Assembly: GCA_014904985.1 (NCBI GenBank)
Contig: MU128969.1
Coordinates: 124,001 to 188,000 of the forward strand
Reading direction: 5' to 3'
Source: Hydnum rufescens UP504
Taxonomy: Eukaryota > Basidiomycota > Agaricomycetes > Cantharellales > Hydnaceae
DNA length: 64,000 nt
The notes under the pieces were generated by a model. The model made no database searches. It was not told the DNA's origin and saw only the letters and a list, made by a program, of their open reading frames with translations. Position numbers and translations under genes: made by a program. Position 1 is the first letter of the stretch, and each line of letters begins with the position of its first letter. Shown here one piece after another: positions 9,687-21,886 of this stretch.

Positions 9687-12218
9687 AAATTCCTATACAT
9701 CTTATCAGCAAAAAGCGAGGTCCTGGCATCCTTCTTGGAATTTAAAGCATCCGTCGAGAAGGAAACTGGGCGGCAAATCAAGACTATCCGAAGTGATAAC
9801 GGAGGTGAATATACTTCATCCGACTTCCAACACTATTTGACAACTGAAGGGATCGCCTCCCAGACATCCACTCCATACACCCCGGAGCAGAATGGAATGT
9901 CGGAGCAGGGGAACCGGACAATCGTCGAAAAAGTCAGGCCTATGCTTAAGGCAGCAGGAATGTCTAATGGATTCTGGGCGGAAGCCGCTCTCACTGCTAC
10001 ATACCTTGGAAATATATCCCCTCATGCCGCACTAGAAAATAAAACACCCATGGAAGCTTGGTCTAAGAAGCGCCCCCACATCCTTGGCATCCGAGAATTC
10101 GGAACCATTGCATATGCATATGTCCCTAAGGCACTCCGAAAAAAACTAGACAACAAATCAGATAAGTGCATACTACTAGGATATGCCACTGGGAGCAAGG
10201 CCTACCACCTCTGGCGCATCAGTGACCGTCGCATCATCATATCCCGTGATGTCATATTCAACGAGGGATCCTACCTTCAAGATGCACCGCAAGAACCAGA
10301 CATCTGGCCTGATGAAGAGCCCGAAAATGACCAGGCAATTGACATCCTGCCCCAAGAAGAAGAACCTTCTGCCATAGACAAAACTCCCGCTATAGAAGAA
10401 AATCCCACTGTGGATGAAACCCCAGTACGCCCACAGCGGAACCGTCGCCCCCCAATATGGCGCCAAGAAGATCTAAATAATGCCTCCAGCGAGAGTGACT
10501 TCCAGCAAGCCGCTGAATATCCCACCGAGGCCAGCACTGCAACAGTGGCAACAATCACCACACACGAGCACAATACATTTGCACTCACAGCTGTGACCAC
10601 ACTCCAAAGCATGGATGAACCCCGCAGCTACAAAGAAGCAATGCGAAGCCTTGATGCCGACAACTGGAAACAAGGGATTGACGAAGAAATACAATCAATT
10701 ATAGAAAACAACACTTTCAAAGTCATTAAACGCAAGGATGTCCCTGAAGGCCGAAAACTCGTTGGCAGTAAACTCGTCTTCAAACTAAAACGAGATGCTA
10801 CAGGGAAAGTCATCTGCCACAAGGCCAGACTCGTTGCGCAAGGCTTTAGCCAAGTCCCCGGGATTGACTACCTCGAAACATACGCACCCGTAACCAAAAT
10901 CGCATCCATCCGACTCGTCTGCGCCCTTGCCGCAATGTACGACCTCGACCTCGAACAGCTTGATATCAAAACTGCTTACCTGAATGGCTACCTAAAAGAG
11001 GAGATATATATGAAACCGCCAGATGGCATTGAGGCAGACCCAGATGACATTTGGCTACTACTACGCACCATATATGGCCTAAAACAATCTGGCAAGGTCT
11101 GGAACGACCTCATCAATAACACCCTCATAAAACTCGGGTTCGTCGCATGCTCTGGGGATAAATGCCTATACGTACACAATCACAATGGAGTCCTCATCAT
11201 CATTGCGCTCTATGTCGACGATATGCTGGTGGCCACAAACTCAGCCACATCATGGGCCAAAGTAAAGTCGCAGCTGAAGGGACAATTCAAGATTACCGAA
11301 ATGGGAGACGCACACTTCCTCCTAGGAATGGAAATCATACGTGACCGCCCGAACTGGACAATCACTCTATCCCAACAGCGCTATATCCAGGACATCTGTG
11401 AGTGGTATGGCATGCTAGACGCAAATACTGTACACACCCCACTGGACCCAAACAACCCCCTATCCGTCGCACAATCCCCACAAACTGACACGGAACGAGC
11501 TGAAATGAGATCTATTCCATATCAAAACCTCACCGGGTCCTTACTATATGCAGCAATGGCCACACGACCGGACATTGCATTCGCAGTCGGCTCACTATGT
11601 CGATTCAACTCCAATTATGGCCACACGCATTGGATCGCTGCCAAACGGGTCATACGCTACCTAAAGGGTACACAGGACCTCTCCTTGACATACAATGGAA
11701 AGTTGGGTAGCGAAATATCTGCAATCGCACATGGATTCAGCGACGCAGACTGGGCAGGCGACATAGACTCACGGAAATCTACCAGTGGATACGTGTTTAT
11801 GATGGCAGGAGCCGCTCTCACATGGAGTAGCAAAGCCCAAACCACCCCTGCCTTGTCATCTACCGAGGCTGAATACGTGAGTTCCACACGCGCGGCACAA
11901 GAATCCATCTGGTTACGGAATATACTCACAGACCTCAGCTCAAAACCCAACCTACCCACCACCATCTGGTGTGACAACCAAAGTGCCATAGCACTGGCTA
12001 CAAACACCACGGATGTCAGCTCATGCATGAAACACATTGATGTACAACACCACTTTATCCGCAAAGCCATCACCGACAAACTCATGAAAATAGAGTGGTG
12101 TCCAACTGATGACCAAGCAGCGGACATACTTACGAAACCACTACCCCGCGTAAAGCACGAACACTTCGTAAAACTCCTGGGCATGGTCCCTAGATTGCGG
12201 GGGGGTGTTGAGACGTGA
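9687..12218 (+). pseudogene. Copia integrase-reverse transcriptase-RNase H, open downstream of the double stop
   Basis: This is the same frame as the upstream half and is open for about 840 codons. Integrase core: IRSDNGGEY (second Asp) and TPEQNGMSEQGNRTI (Glu). A C-terminal GKR-like region and an acidic spacer follow. Reverse transcriptase: ARLVAQGFSQVPGIDY, AYLNGYLKEEIYM and the catalytic YVDDML (about 11211-11228). RNase H: SDADWAGD, STEAEY and CDNQSAIAL. The tail HIDVQHHFIR...DILTKPL is typical of copia. All catalytic residues are present, so only the two stop codons disable the element. Confidence 0.93.
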
Positions 12219-12442
12219 ACCACAGCCACGCTTCCAATCCAGTACATGCCAAACGAGGCCGCGGGGCTTCCCTCAGCTGTCTTCCCTAATTCGGGTGACA
12301 CTGAGGTAAGCCCCCCGTCCGTCACTACCTACATAGCACCTCATTACTTATAACTCACCTAATGTATAGTCCGTACCTCATTAGGTAATATACACACAGC
12401 TGTCTTCCCTAATTCGGGTGACACTGAGTCCGTACCTCATTA
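12206..12442 (+). repeat. 3' LTR of the copia element
   Basis: 237 bp and nearly identical to the 5' LTR. Most of the few differences are CG versus CA or TG. It is followed by the GGGAC duplication and then the rest of the dispersed repeat. Confidence 0.92.
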
Positions 12443-12652
12443 GGGACTCACGACTAGACACCAACAAAGGCCACACCATCAACAGGGTGGGAGGGAGGGG
12501 AAAAGAAAACAGGGTCTCCCCCAGGCTCTGCTGGCAGGGACAGTGAGACCGTCGAGACGCGACGAAACGAAGCGGAAGCAAGGTTTCGGTGGTTTCCGCT
12601 CCTTCCTTCACTAGCCTTTGTGCGTAGTCCTCGTGCCTCGGACTACAACTTG

Positions 12653-13050
12653 AATCTCATGCACCTCACGCGGAAATTGATCGAGATTTGGAACGTGCTG
12701 ATCGGTATCGACCAGAGTTAACGATATCACGTGACGTTACGTAACTCCTGTCACGCCCGGACCCCCCAAATAACGATATGCCTGCACTAGTGGTCCCCTT
12801 GAACCCAGGCTGGTGCGTCAATTCTCGATATACTTGCATCAGGCTGGATGAGTCTAATGCACGCCACAGAGGATGAGGGAGAAAAATTACTAAAGATGAT
12901 GGATGATATTGCATCTATTCACATATATATCTAGGAATGCAGCTGGGGAAGGGAAGCACAGGGCAGCCATGGGTTCATTTCCAGCAATTTTAAGCCCACT
13001 TGTGACACCTACAGTACTGCGATGCAGACCGTTGTCACATGTGACGTGAG
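12653..13050. other. Intergenic, no gene recognised
   Basis: About 400 bp between the dispersed repeat and the small foldback element. Only short open frames without recognisable motifs are seen. It contains ACGT-rich stretches (TATCACGTGACGTTACGTAAC near 12723). Confidence 0.4.
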
Positions 13051-13052
13051 GC

Positions 13053-13186
13053 TACTGTACCCACGCGAAGTGTAACAATCTCCCACGGCCAAACTGAATT
13101 AGATCAAATACCATCTAATTCAGGCACCAATTCAGTTGGGCCCAAACGTGACGTGACAAATTGTTACACTTCGCGTGGGTACAGTA
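13053..13186. mobile_element. MITE-like foldback with perfect 25 bp TIRs and TA target duplication
   Basis: The left end (TA)CTGTACCCACGCGAAG... at 13053-13079 is perfectly repeated in inverted orientation at 13160-13186. TA is present on both sides, so the element is about 130 bp between TA dinucleotides. Inside is a nested hairpin (CTGAATTAGAT at 13094 and ATCTAATTCAG at 13113). It has no coding capacity. TA plus short perfect TIRs is the pattern of Tc1/mariner-related MITEs. Confidence 0.8.
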
Positions 13187-13439
13187 TTTAACGATACGGT
13201 ACAGCCCGGTGTGAAGCATGACGTATCGCTATGACCGTAACACTACAGTAGTCTCAAGCTGCCAAGTATCGTCGTTATCGGAACAGAGTTCGAGTAAGAG
13301 TTCTCTTGTGGAAGCCATTGTTGGACATCACTTCTTGCCCAAGTAAGTGCCCATTTTTTTTGCATTTATTTATTAGATTACTGGAAATAAATCGATTGGA
13401 GGCGACAACATGGTAACCTTCCGGCTAATTGAGCCCACA

Positions 13440-14300
13440 CTTAAAACGAATACCTGGGAAAGACGGTCTGTGCGAATATGGAGAATTTCCTGCTCCCGCG
13501 ACGGGGAAGATATCCGGCTTTGCACAAATCCAGAACACTCTCATGGCTGTAGTACCTGCCTAGATCCCCCGATTGAAGCATCTGGAGACATAGACTCTTG
13601 ACTTTGACTTTGGGTGGTCTGCAGATGTAATTTTGGTATTCCAGCACTATCCCCCATATGGCTGTTGGTGCAGAAGCATACGCCAGAACTCGTGTCGATG
13701 CCCAAGATTGGTTTGTGGCGGGAACACACAAAGGTGCCGTGATGTGTCACAATCGAGGGTGAGGGTGATGGAGTCCAGTCATACGTACTCAATGGCGCGG
13801 AAGAGGTGGGTCAAAGAGGCAGAGGGAGAGTGTTCGAGGTATATCGATTGTGAGGAAAGGGAGAAGACTCAACACTCGGAGTAATGCGCGGGGATGAAGA
13901 GGAAGAGGATGGAGGTGCTGTAAAAGTAAAAATGAACAGGCTCCCTTTTTTAATACCCGAATCTCGTCTTGTGCGATATTGTTGACGAGGCACCGGGGTT
14001 GATGGGGTGGATATTGAGGCACGGGGAAATAGAGAACGAAGTCTGAATTAGTATGGGCATCAACTAGGGGGTCATGACGGATCGAAGGATGCTAAAAAGT
14101 ACAGATAGAATGAGGATGCTCGGGTCAAGATACACCTATCATTATCGCAGACATACCAATTTAGAAAGCGAAGTCGGGGCCAGACAATGACCGGAAGAAT
14201 CGTTCGACAACGGACTTGCCCTCATAGAAATTATTGAACGATATGCGTTCACCTTTAAGGTGTGCTTGATCCTAGCCGAACAAGAGGACGACAAGGGCCA
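13440..14300 (-). other. Possible decayed minus-strand coding region, unknown
   Basis: Protein-like minus-strand stretches in different frames include ERISFNNFYEGKSVVERFF...GPDFAF ending at a stop (about 14170-14270), NSDFVLYFPVPQYPPH (about 13990-14040) and SPSPSPSIVTHHGTF (about 13740). I do not recognise the family, and stops and frame changes separate the pieces. It could be a decayed gene or chance. Confidence 0.25.
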
Positions 14301-14639
14301 AGGGGAAGGACGGGAGGGATTAGGTATCCGTTAGCTGCCAACCACAAAGACGTGAAGTAGAAATTCCCTTAGCAACAAGTGCCCACGTCGAACTTTACCT
14401 TTGCTTCAAACTCTACTCATCGCACGCAAGTTATAAGCGCAACATGAACACAGTTCATTGCAAAGTAAAAGTATACAAGACGTACACGAGAGCGACACAA
14501 AAGCTTCGATGCGAATGTCCGAGATGCAGAGAAACGAGAGACCGTACAAGGCCTGACCAATATCAAACCAACTCCTCCAAGACCTAGGCGACGAGTCGAC
14601 GAGTCCGAGAGATCTACCTGTATAATCGAGGAACAGAAG

Positions 14640-14765
14640 GACGTGTCAGTTATGGACGAAAAATAAAAGGGGGAACGTGATGAAGGGGAATGAGACAAGG
14701 TGAGGTGAGACAAGGTGAGACGAGACAAGACGAGACGACATGAGACGAGAAAAGTAAAGATGGGG
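14640..14765. repeat. Purine-rich GAGAC/GAGGT simple repeat tract
   Basis: A run of imperfect GAGAC, AAGGT and GAGAC units on the + strand (strongest at about 14690-14755). It lies just beyond the 3' end of the minus-strand protease gene. It is a low-complexity microsatellite-like tract. Confidence 0.6.
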
Positions 14766-14831
14766 CATAGGCGGGGGAGGCAAGACGAACGGGAAGGTAA
14801 AAAAAAGTCCGTGGCGATGGAGCTCGACGAC

Positions 14832-16589
14832 CTACCCGACAATCTCGTAGAGGAAGGAATTGGGGAAGTATTTCTTGATCGCCTTGTCGAGGAACGAGTA
14901 TGGCGTCACGTAGGTGACATCAGTCCTGTCGGTGGTGCCAGCGTCTCCAGTAAGCATCCCCAGGATGCCGCCGCTTCTGTCGAGTACAATCGAACCGGAA
15001 TCGCCAGGGGCGGAGAATGGACCTTTCGTGCTCCCGTAGGGGAGGACGCCGATTTCGACGGAAGTCTTGTCGATCTTACACTCCTTGTAGACGCGAGTAT
15101 AGGATTCCATGCCCGAGACCCGACCAATGGTGGTCCCGGTCGTGAGGCCGTTCTTGACGACCAGGAGGCATTGCTCCCCGTTGGCGTCGAGGTGCTTAGG
15201 TTTATGGATATCATCAAGCTGGATGACGCCGCGTGCCTGGAGAAGACCGTCCTTCGGGTACACGTAGTTGGTTCGGTCGTCGTCCCTGGGGAACATGATC
15301 TTGCCGTATTCTAAGCTCGAGAGATTGCCGCCTACGAGGGAATATAATAGTTAGTTAAACTACGGGTCGGTACTGGCCAAGATAGAAAAACACGTACCGA
15401 TATAGACCATGTTACCCTTGAACTTGTACCACTCGAACTTGCTCTCATCGAGTGCGATCAGAGCCCAATCTTCCGTAAGCGTCTGAGGTCCGACGCTAAC
15501 GGCGATAGGCTCGACGTGGATAACCTCGCCGATAATACGGTCGTTGGGAACAATCCAGTGCTTAGAAATGTCGCCGTGGAATTCGTTGATCTTTTCCATC
15601 TTCCTCCGAGCCTTCTTCACCAAATTCAGGTGTTCCTCCCGCTTCTCGGTAGTATTCTTAGACTCGCCCTCCTGGTACCCGCCTAGGCGGTCGATAACGT
15701 CCCGCCAGTCTTTAATAGAGCGGTCTAGGTCACCAATAGCTCCCTTCATGCTTTGGAGGGCACTAGCGTAGCCAGAGTGGCCGAGGGCAATAATGTACTC
15801 GCGGGAACTGCTCGAGGTCTCACGAACTGGGCCCGTGTTACGATGATCGGGAGGGGGTCGAGCGACATGGGCGCAGGTGAGGAGGAGGACCCGGCCGCCT
15901 TCGTTGTTCTCGCGAATATACAAAGCACCGGTGCCTTCGTAATAGGGACTATTTAAAGGCGCGATAGCAAGACCGGGTGTGGGAGTAAAAGGCTTCGTAA
16001 ACTCGGAGATCGAGTCATTGAACGGGTCGAAGGGAAGCATCTTGGGGCCGGCGAGAGAAGGGGTAACAATGGACTCGCGAAAGCCAATCTCGACACCGCT
16101 GAAGCCGGCCTCAGAGATGAGCTTGGTAACGGCTTCGGCCGCCGTGTTGGCAAGCTCATACTGAAGAGACTCGGGCACGACGCCGACCCAAAGGAGGAGC
16201 GGACTGAAACTCTTCTTCCCTGCCTCTGCGAATGCCAGGGGATAAATCGACGTCCAGCGGACCCCCGTATCGTCTAGCAACTTGTAGACGCGCTCGCCAA
16301 GTTCAAGCCAGACGGGCTGCATAGGATGTCCGTGAACTCCTCGAGCCTCCCGGATGATCCGCTGTGACTCTGGACCGGCGCGGACAGGCCAGGCGCTACC
16401 GCTCTTATAAACACATAGAGTAGCGCTAGGGACGCCATAGAAGTCAAAGGTAGCGTTTGGGTAGAAGGCGGAAAGACGCTCTGCGTCAGACACCTCCCCA
16501 GTCGTCGTCGTGGCTTTCTCTGCGATTGGTCTCCACATATGGCAACTAAATCCTAAATCCGAAGGATAGTCGTTTGACTTGTGGGGCAA
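14832..16589 (-). CDS. Trypsin-fold serine protease-like protein, two exons
   Basis: Gene model complement(join(14832..15331,15398..16589)), 563 aa, with one 66 bp intron (GTACGTG...TAACTAAC...TAG) that restores the frame exactly as Gly-Gly-Asn. The catalytic triad is visible: His241 in LLLTCAHVARP, Asp374 in TEDWALIAL and Ser509 in SAPGDSGSIVLD. Residues 1-200 form a conserved-looking N-terminal region (AERLSAFYPNATFDFYG...) with no assigned domain. Between His and Asp lies an unusually long insert with a predicted coiled coil (residues 285-345, GDLDRSIKDWRDVID... KKARRKMEKI). No signal peptide is obvious, so an intracellular role is likely. The gene is open throughout and does not belong to the tandem array. 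The start ATG at 16589 could instead be the in-frame Met at residue 18. Substrate unknown. Confidence 0.82.
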
Positions 16590-16709
16590 GTTCTGGTTGG
16601 CCTTGAGGACGACGCTAGGGTTCCACTCTTACTCGGAGATCGCAGAAGGTAAAAGAGAAGATTATGATTTGCTGTTTTCCGCTTCCCCAGGTCACTAACT
16701 ATATGTGCC

Positions 16710-17041
16710 AGTGAAATTCATCCGCGTCGCCTCCGAAACAGCCAGCCTGAAAACCATGGTTGGTGCGGGTGCCAAGCAATTTGGCGCGTGAGAACCCGGC
16801 ACCCGGCCCGACTGTGCGGGAGGGCGGGCACGGGATGGGTGGGTGGGACTCACGACTAGACACCAACAAAGACCACACCATCAACAGGGTGGGAGGGAGG
16901 GGAAAAGAAAACAGGGTCTCCCCTAGGCTCTGCTGGCCGGGACAGTGAGGTCGTCGAGACGCGACGAAACGAAGCGGAAGCAAAGTTTCGGCGGTTTCCG
17001 CTCCTTCCCTAGTCTGCGTGTGCCTCGGAATACAACTTGGA
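16710..17041. repeat. Dispersed ~350 bp repeat, copy 2 (intact, empty site)
   Basis: Uninterrupted copy of the repeat split by copia at 7618-12652. It shares CTCCGAAACAG, GGGTGCCAAGCAATTT, GGGTGGGAGGGAGGGGAAAA and GACGCGACGAAACGAAGCGG. It lies 120 bp upstream of the protease gene's ATG. No reading frame is convincing. Confidence 0.7.
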
Positions 17042-17044
17042 ATT

Positions 17045-18540
17045 TCTTCTTGAAAGTTGAAGTCTGCATCTTCTCCCATGTCCAACTGCCATGCTGAGTT
17101 ATCGTTCGTGGAGATGCTTTCGTCTTGAATCTTTCCTATGAGCCGGCTCACGAGCTATAGAGTGAATTACATTGATTATTACACTAGAAAACGAGCGCAC
17201 TTGAAATCGCCCGCCATTCAGAGTACAGCAAGCGCCGGCGAGCATGGTTGTAAAACACTTCGTCGCACATACCGTGCACATGGTCGCATTAACCTTTACC
17301 AGGACCACCCTTGTCACATCCAAGTGATTCTCGGTGTTTCCGATACCGAGGTTCCCCGCAACAAAGATAAGGATGCGGTTAGCGTAGGGAGCCTTCACGG
17401 GTTGAACAGGAAGCAGGTAGCTCACAAGCGGATTCAGGCTTAATTCTGTTAACTACCCCTTGCGTTATGTGTGTATGGCTACTACGACTTATGCACTTAT
17501 GCTTGATCAACTCGTTCTTCCAACTCGAAGATGTCCCTGCAGCCATAGGCCACCTGGCTGTAATACGCGGAATGTTCACTCCTGCTGTGGTTGCGGGTGC
17601 CACGCCATGGAGATTGAGACAAAGATTTAAATGTTGGACATCGAAGATAGCCCAAGTAGGTATATGAATGTATTTGACAGGTAATTGTGTCGTGCCATGA
17701 GTCTGTAAAGAGTGTGCCATGATCAAGCCTGGCAGCGGAGAGGTTCCCCAGCTGTACAGACAGTAAGTCCTGATGTGGAAAGAACCAAGATTCCTGGGAA
17801 GAGCCATAAATCGAGATGGAAGCCAGGAAACGACGGAAAATCGCAAGAGAAAGAGCGTCACAATTGAAGCGCAGCAATACTAAAGTGTCAGATTGAGTCG
17901 AAGGGTACCGGAAGAGAGACCGGACTACAATCGAAACGGCCAGGATTCCGTTGTTCAGGGAGGAGAGGATGAGGATTGAAGCGCAAGATCCAGGGATTCT
18001 CAGAACGTAGTATAGGTCAAGTCGGACCTTTGGATTGTGCTGGAGTACTGTAACTAGATGGCAAACGGGTCACATTTCATGGTGTCGACGGAACACTTGC
18101 CTTTCGAATCAAATCTTTGGCCTCTAGAGAGGCAATCTGTCAAGGTGTACTCGCCATCGACGGCACGCATCCGGGCGCCTGAGAGGACTAAGACACAATG
18201 CCGAATGAGATCCTCACCAGCGACGGAAAAGTATGACAGATCATCTGATAAAGTGGCGCAAGATTTCGGGATTCCATATCGGGGTCTGAAGCGCGCGAAA
18301 AGCGCGAGCGAGAGAGAAATGGATTTGGAAAGAGAAGACACGGATCATCGACAGCGGGCCTGCATCACAGCGATCAAGAAAATCAGGTGCCGTGCAAACA
18401 ATGCAAAGTACGTCATTTACATCAATACGCTCAGCACTCAGTTACTGGCCACTGAAGTTCTTACTCACGTCTCTGTTTCTAATGCATTTTCTGGCTATCT
18501 TCATCAGAATACACTGCGTATGGCCCTGCTCGGTTGGTTA
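17045..18540. other. Non-array DNA, no gene confidently recognised
   Basis: Several open stretches of 90-180 codons occur on both strands (for example minus 17379-17861 and plus 18058-18603), but none has a recognisable domain and they overlap each other. A minus-strand multi-exon gene of unknown function cannot be excluded. Confidence 0.35.
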
Positions 18541-18719
18541 GGGTGCGTTTGCGTTCACTACTGCAACTACCTTGCGCGTTGCCATCTTTCAGGAAATTCT
18601 TGATGAACTCCACGAGCCCACGGTAGAGGACTGAGGCGAAGGCCTGTCTCGGTTGTATCGAGGGATGATAGGGACGTATGCGTACTGTTCTATAAAAAAA
18701 AAAGTAGCTACACAGTCAC

Positions 18720-19215
18720 AGAAAGGCTAGACAAAGATTTTTGAGAGTATTCACTACACCTTCGGCACCATGTATAAATGCACAGATGTAGGCGTCAGGC
18801 GAATGATCGACCGAGAGCAAGACTTTGCGGGCCTGGGGGGTGTCGATGTCATACCTTCCCTTACGGCGTGTACGCCTTGTTTCCGACGTTGACGTCCTCG
18901 GTGTCGAGACGCTGGTCCAAGATGACTCCGCTCCATTGGTAACTCCCGGTTGCTTGAATATATGGTCGCGCACGAAACCCCGATTGACAGTCTTGAGATG
19001 TGTCCTTCAAAGCCAAGCCTCTGTCCAACATCGATTGGGGGGTAAGACCGTTGTCAAATTGAGCGTCTCCTTGATTGGAAACATGCACTCTGTTTGGTAT
19101 GTCGAGAGAAGCGAGCGAGGAGACAACTTTTAACAGCAAAGGAAAGCTTCCATGCTAAATTGACCTGCACAATACCTTGAGATGCCCGCAAACCGCCCTA
19201 CCATTGGGCGAAATA
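18720..19215 (-). pseudogene. FAD monooxygenase copy 2, C-terminal thioredoxin-like remnant only
   Basis: Minus-strand pieces ALKDTSQDCQSGF, YQWSGVILDQRLDTEDVNVGNKAYTPYG and SVDHSPDAYICAFIHGAEGVV match the C-terminal domain of copies 45590-47862 and 62160-63925. At about 19205-19215 the sequence jumps straight into the block that normally lies beyond the gene's 5' end, so about 1.5 kb including the whole FAD domain is deleted. Confidence 0.65.
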
Positions 19216-19696
19216 CATCATGGATCTGGAGGCGACCTTGGTACAACTGATACACAAGCGGCCATCGGAGTCTTGGTGGACGACCCGCCGTGAATACAGA
19301 AATAACATTTGGATACGCATGGCAAGACATGTCGGGAGAGAGGACAGGAACTGGGCAAAGTATGTGGAACAGCGGTTAGAGTTGCTTAACATCATTCTTG
19401 TAATCCACACGGGCATTATGGGAATTGGACCGATGAAAGGATGTTCGACGACCTGGGCTAATAAGCACTTGTGGAGCCTCTGGTAATCATAGGGAAAGCT
19501 TCATCTAGGGATTTTTGATGGCTAAATCACATAACTTATCGAGTAATGCGTTTCAATCGTTGTCTTTGACTTCGTGTAGCAATGATTTGGGCTGTGCAAG
19601 CCCTCAAAGGATTTGAATACATCCTCAATGGGTAAGTGATGATTCGTCTGACTTGCCCCGCATCGCCTCGCCTTGACCTCGACTGCGCAAGGCCTC

Positions 19697-21180
19697 ATGC
19701 CATCTAGAAGACTCTTCGCAAGGATACGACGCAGTGTTAAATCGCCTTCAGCCCCATCCAATGATTCCTCTCGTAACAGACCATTTACTTCCGCGCGCCC
19801 GAATCCTCAGCCATCATATCCAGATTACCTCAATGAGAACGCCGGCTCAGGATGGGATGCCGCTCTCATCATGTCGTCAATAATCCGTGATATGCCAGCT
19901 CTTCCACGCGCACTCTCTGGTCCGCTCACTCAAGTTTTCGACGTCGTAGCGGAGGTAATCGAGGCAGTTAAAACGATGCGCAATGGAAGAGATGGATGCA
20001 CACACCTCATAGTTCGGGTCACAAAGTTTCTTGAGAGCTTCGTGGGAGGGTTAAAGGGAAGCACCATCCTCGATAATACGCAATCGTTCAGTTGATTATT
20101 TTAAGGCGGTATGCTTCCCAATTTCTTTCCAGAATCTTCTACAGTGAAATATATCTCTTTCGGTTATAGGAACCTGATGGCAATTTGTGCTGACGCGAAG
20201 CGATGGTCGAGTTTGAATCCTTTGAGTCGCTACATCCAGCGTGATCAAATTATGATTGCGATATCGAGACACGGAGAGAATCTCACAGATTGTTTCCACG
20301 CGTTCCAAGTGAGTGTATTCTACCGGTCCCCTCTCACTTTGCAAAAACGAGCTGATGTGATTATAAAGATCGTGACATTGATAACAGCATCCAACCCTGT
20401 GGACAGAGTAGGGACGATGACATCTCCGGGCCCATCAGTCTCAGCAAGACCTCTGTTAGGTTCTGAACATGCACCCGTGAGTGATTCGGGGCTATCAACA
20501 ATTCAGTGATGTGTCAACTTCGTGAAACAGTTACGGCGACATTGGACCTCCTGAACGAGCTGCATGATGTCGGAGAGGTCAAATTCAATTCGGCTATGCT
20601 GGCAGGAAAGATCAATGATCTGTCAAGGAATTTTCATGATTGGGTCTTTGGGGTGAGGCCTTTGAGGTATAGACTACGGCAGTGGTACCATACGTGCTGG
20701 AGGGGACAAAACATATCTTTCTGTGGCTCTTGTTAGCCTCTCTCTTCGTCTTTCTCGATTGGGCCGTGATGAAGAGGCACTCAGAGCAAGTGAGGAGGCC
20801 TTGAGCATTCGTCGCTCGCTAGCCACAGATCAACCCGAAGTATTCCGCCCAGATCTCGCTCTTTCTCTTAACAACCTCTGCGCTGATCTTTCAAAATTTG
20901 GCCTTGATGAAGAGGCCCTCAAGGCAACTGAGAAGGCCTTGGGAATTCGTCGCTTGCTAGCCGCAGATTGCCCCGAAGTATTTCACTCAGATCTCGCGGA
21001 TTCTCTTAACAACCACTCCGATCATCTTTCGAAAGTTGGTCGCCATGAAGAGGCCCTCAAGGAAAATTAGGAGGCGTTGACCATTCGTCGCTCCCTGTTC
21101 ACAGATTGACCCGTACTCCAACCAAATCTCGCTCATTCTCTTAACCTCTCCATTCATCTTTCAAATTTTACCGCTATGAC
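19697..21180 (+). pseudogene. MLKL/HeLo-like N-terminal domain + TPR gene, copy A (remnant)
   Basis: ATG at 19697 (MPSRRLFARIRRSVKSPSAPS...) opens the helical N-terminal domain. It is open to about 20055, where small deletions shift the frame (GATAATACGCAATCG). The domain resumes from about 20111 (ISFGYRNLMAICADAKRWSSLN...FHAFQ). Intron 1 (20309-20368) and exon 2 are present. Intron 2 then runs into the middle of exon 4 near 20510, so exon 3 and the start of exon 4 are deleted. Only about three 46-residue TPRs follow (20762-21070), then the TGA-ended terminal half repeat. It is the shortest and most damaged of the five copies. Confidence 0.85.
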
Positions 21181-21880
21181 TTATTGCCGACTAGCAGCGC
21201 ATTGGCCCGCTGCGAGGGCTGCCATCTTTTCGGCGGTGACAACCATGAGCTCGACCCTACCTGGTACTTCGGTTGAGCGTGTGGAGGGCCCTGAATGTCC
21301 CCCCCCCTCGTATTAAGGCGCTTGAAATGAGGAGGGTGCTGCTTCTGGAGCCCGACGAGGAACTTTCCTTGCAATTAGCTTGGTGAAGACTCGACAATGC
21401 TTAGAGTGGGAATGGATAATGGGTGGGGCCTATCAGGAACTGTTCCTGATTCTGTTTGGGGCTGCAGCTGGTGGATTTGAAGGGAATCCATATCATCTCA
21501 GCCAGCGCTCAAAGAGGTACGATTCAAAGGCTGGCAGCGGGGTTTCCGATACAGTAGGTCTGAATTGTCTGTCGCTTCTCCCCCCCTTTAATTCATTGTC
21601 CAAGCGCCCATGGGATGACTCGCCCCTGATCGCCCTCATCGACAATCTTCGTCTTTTGGCTTTGAAATCCGCCCAACATCATACCGGTTAGCTAGAGTAC
21701 GTGACTTGTAAGACCTGTCGAAGTCTCCTCATTTGTCAATACTCAGAACATGTTTGGAAGTGGATGTTGGATCAGTCTAAGGGTTCTTCGATTGATGGAT
21801 TAAGACTACCGTGCCTAATCTGTAGCTAACTAGGAAACGAAGGGTTCACTGGTACAACATCCTTGAATGGACAATACTGC
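21180..21880. repeat. Array unit 3' block after copy A
   Basis: Conserved non-coding block that follows each TPR gene: CTTATTGCCGACTAGC, a TCGACCCTACCTGG stretch, GGAAATGTTCCTGATCCTG-like sequence, CTTCTCCCCCCTTTA and GGAAGTGGATGTTGG. The same order recurs at 28100, 34550, 42650, 52250 and 59370. Its function is unknown. It may hold the 3' UTR and terminator of the TPR gene. Confidence 0.7.
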
Positions 21881-21886
21881 TATTTT

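Larger units (their letters stand above)
7758..12442 (+). mobile_element. Ty1/copia LTR retrotransposon, nearly complete
   Basis: The element is 4685 bp with 237 bp LTRs (7758-7994 and 12206-12442), a GGGAC target duplication (7753-7757 and 12443-12447) and a G-rich polypurine tract before the 3' LTR. One frame covers Gag-protease-integrase-RT-RNase H. It is broken only by two adjacent TGA codons at 9681-9686. The LTRs differ at about four positions, so this insertion is much younger than the Ty3-type element. It landed in the dispersed repeat. Confidence 0.95.
7618..12652. repeat. Dispersed ~350 bp repeat, copy 1, interrupted by the copia element
   Basis: The left part (7618-7757) and right part (12443-12652) match the uninterrupted copy at 16710-17041. 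The junction at 16850-16860 (GGTGGGACTCACGAC) is the empty site of the copia insertion. The repeat is GC-rich and G-tract-rich, with no gene recognised. A third, more diverged copy lies at 23583-23947. Confidence 0.75.

Noticed and set aside
18058..18603. 181-codon + strand frame possibly containing a zinc-cluster motif (VPCKQCK in an adjacent frame)
   Set aside because: The first Cys pairs of a Zn2Cys6 domain are absent and the Cys-rich part is in a different frame; not supportable as a transcription factor.
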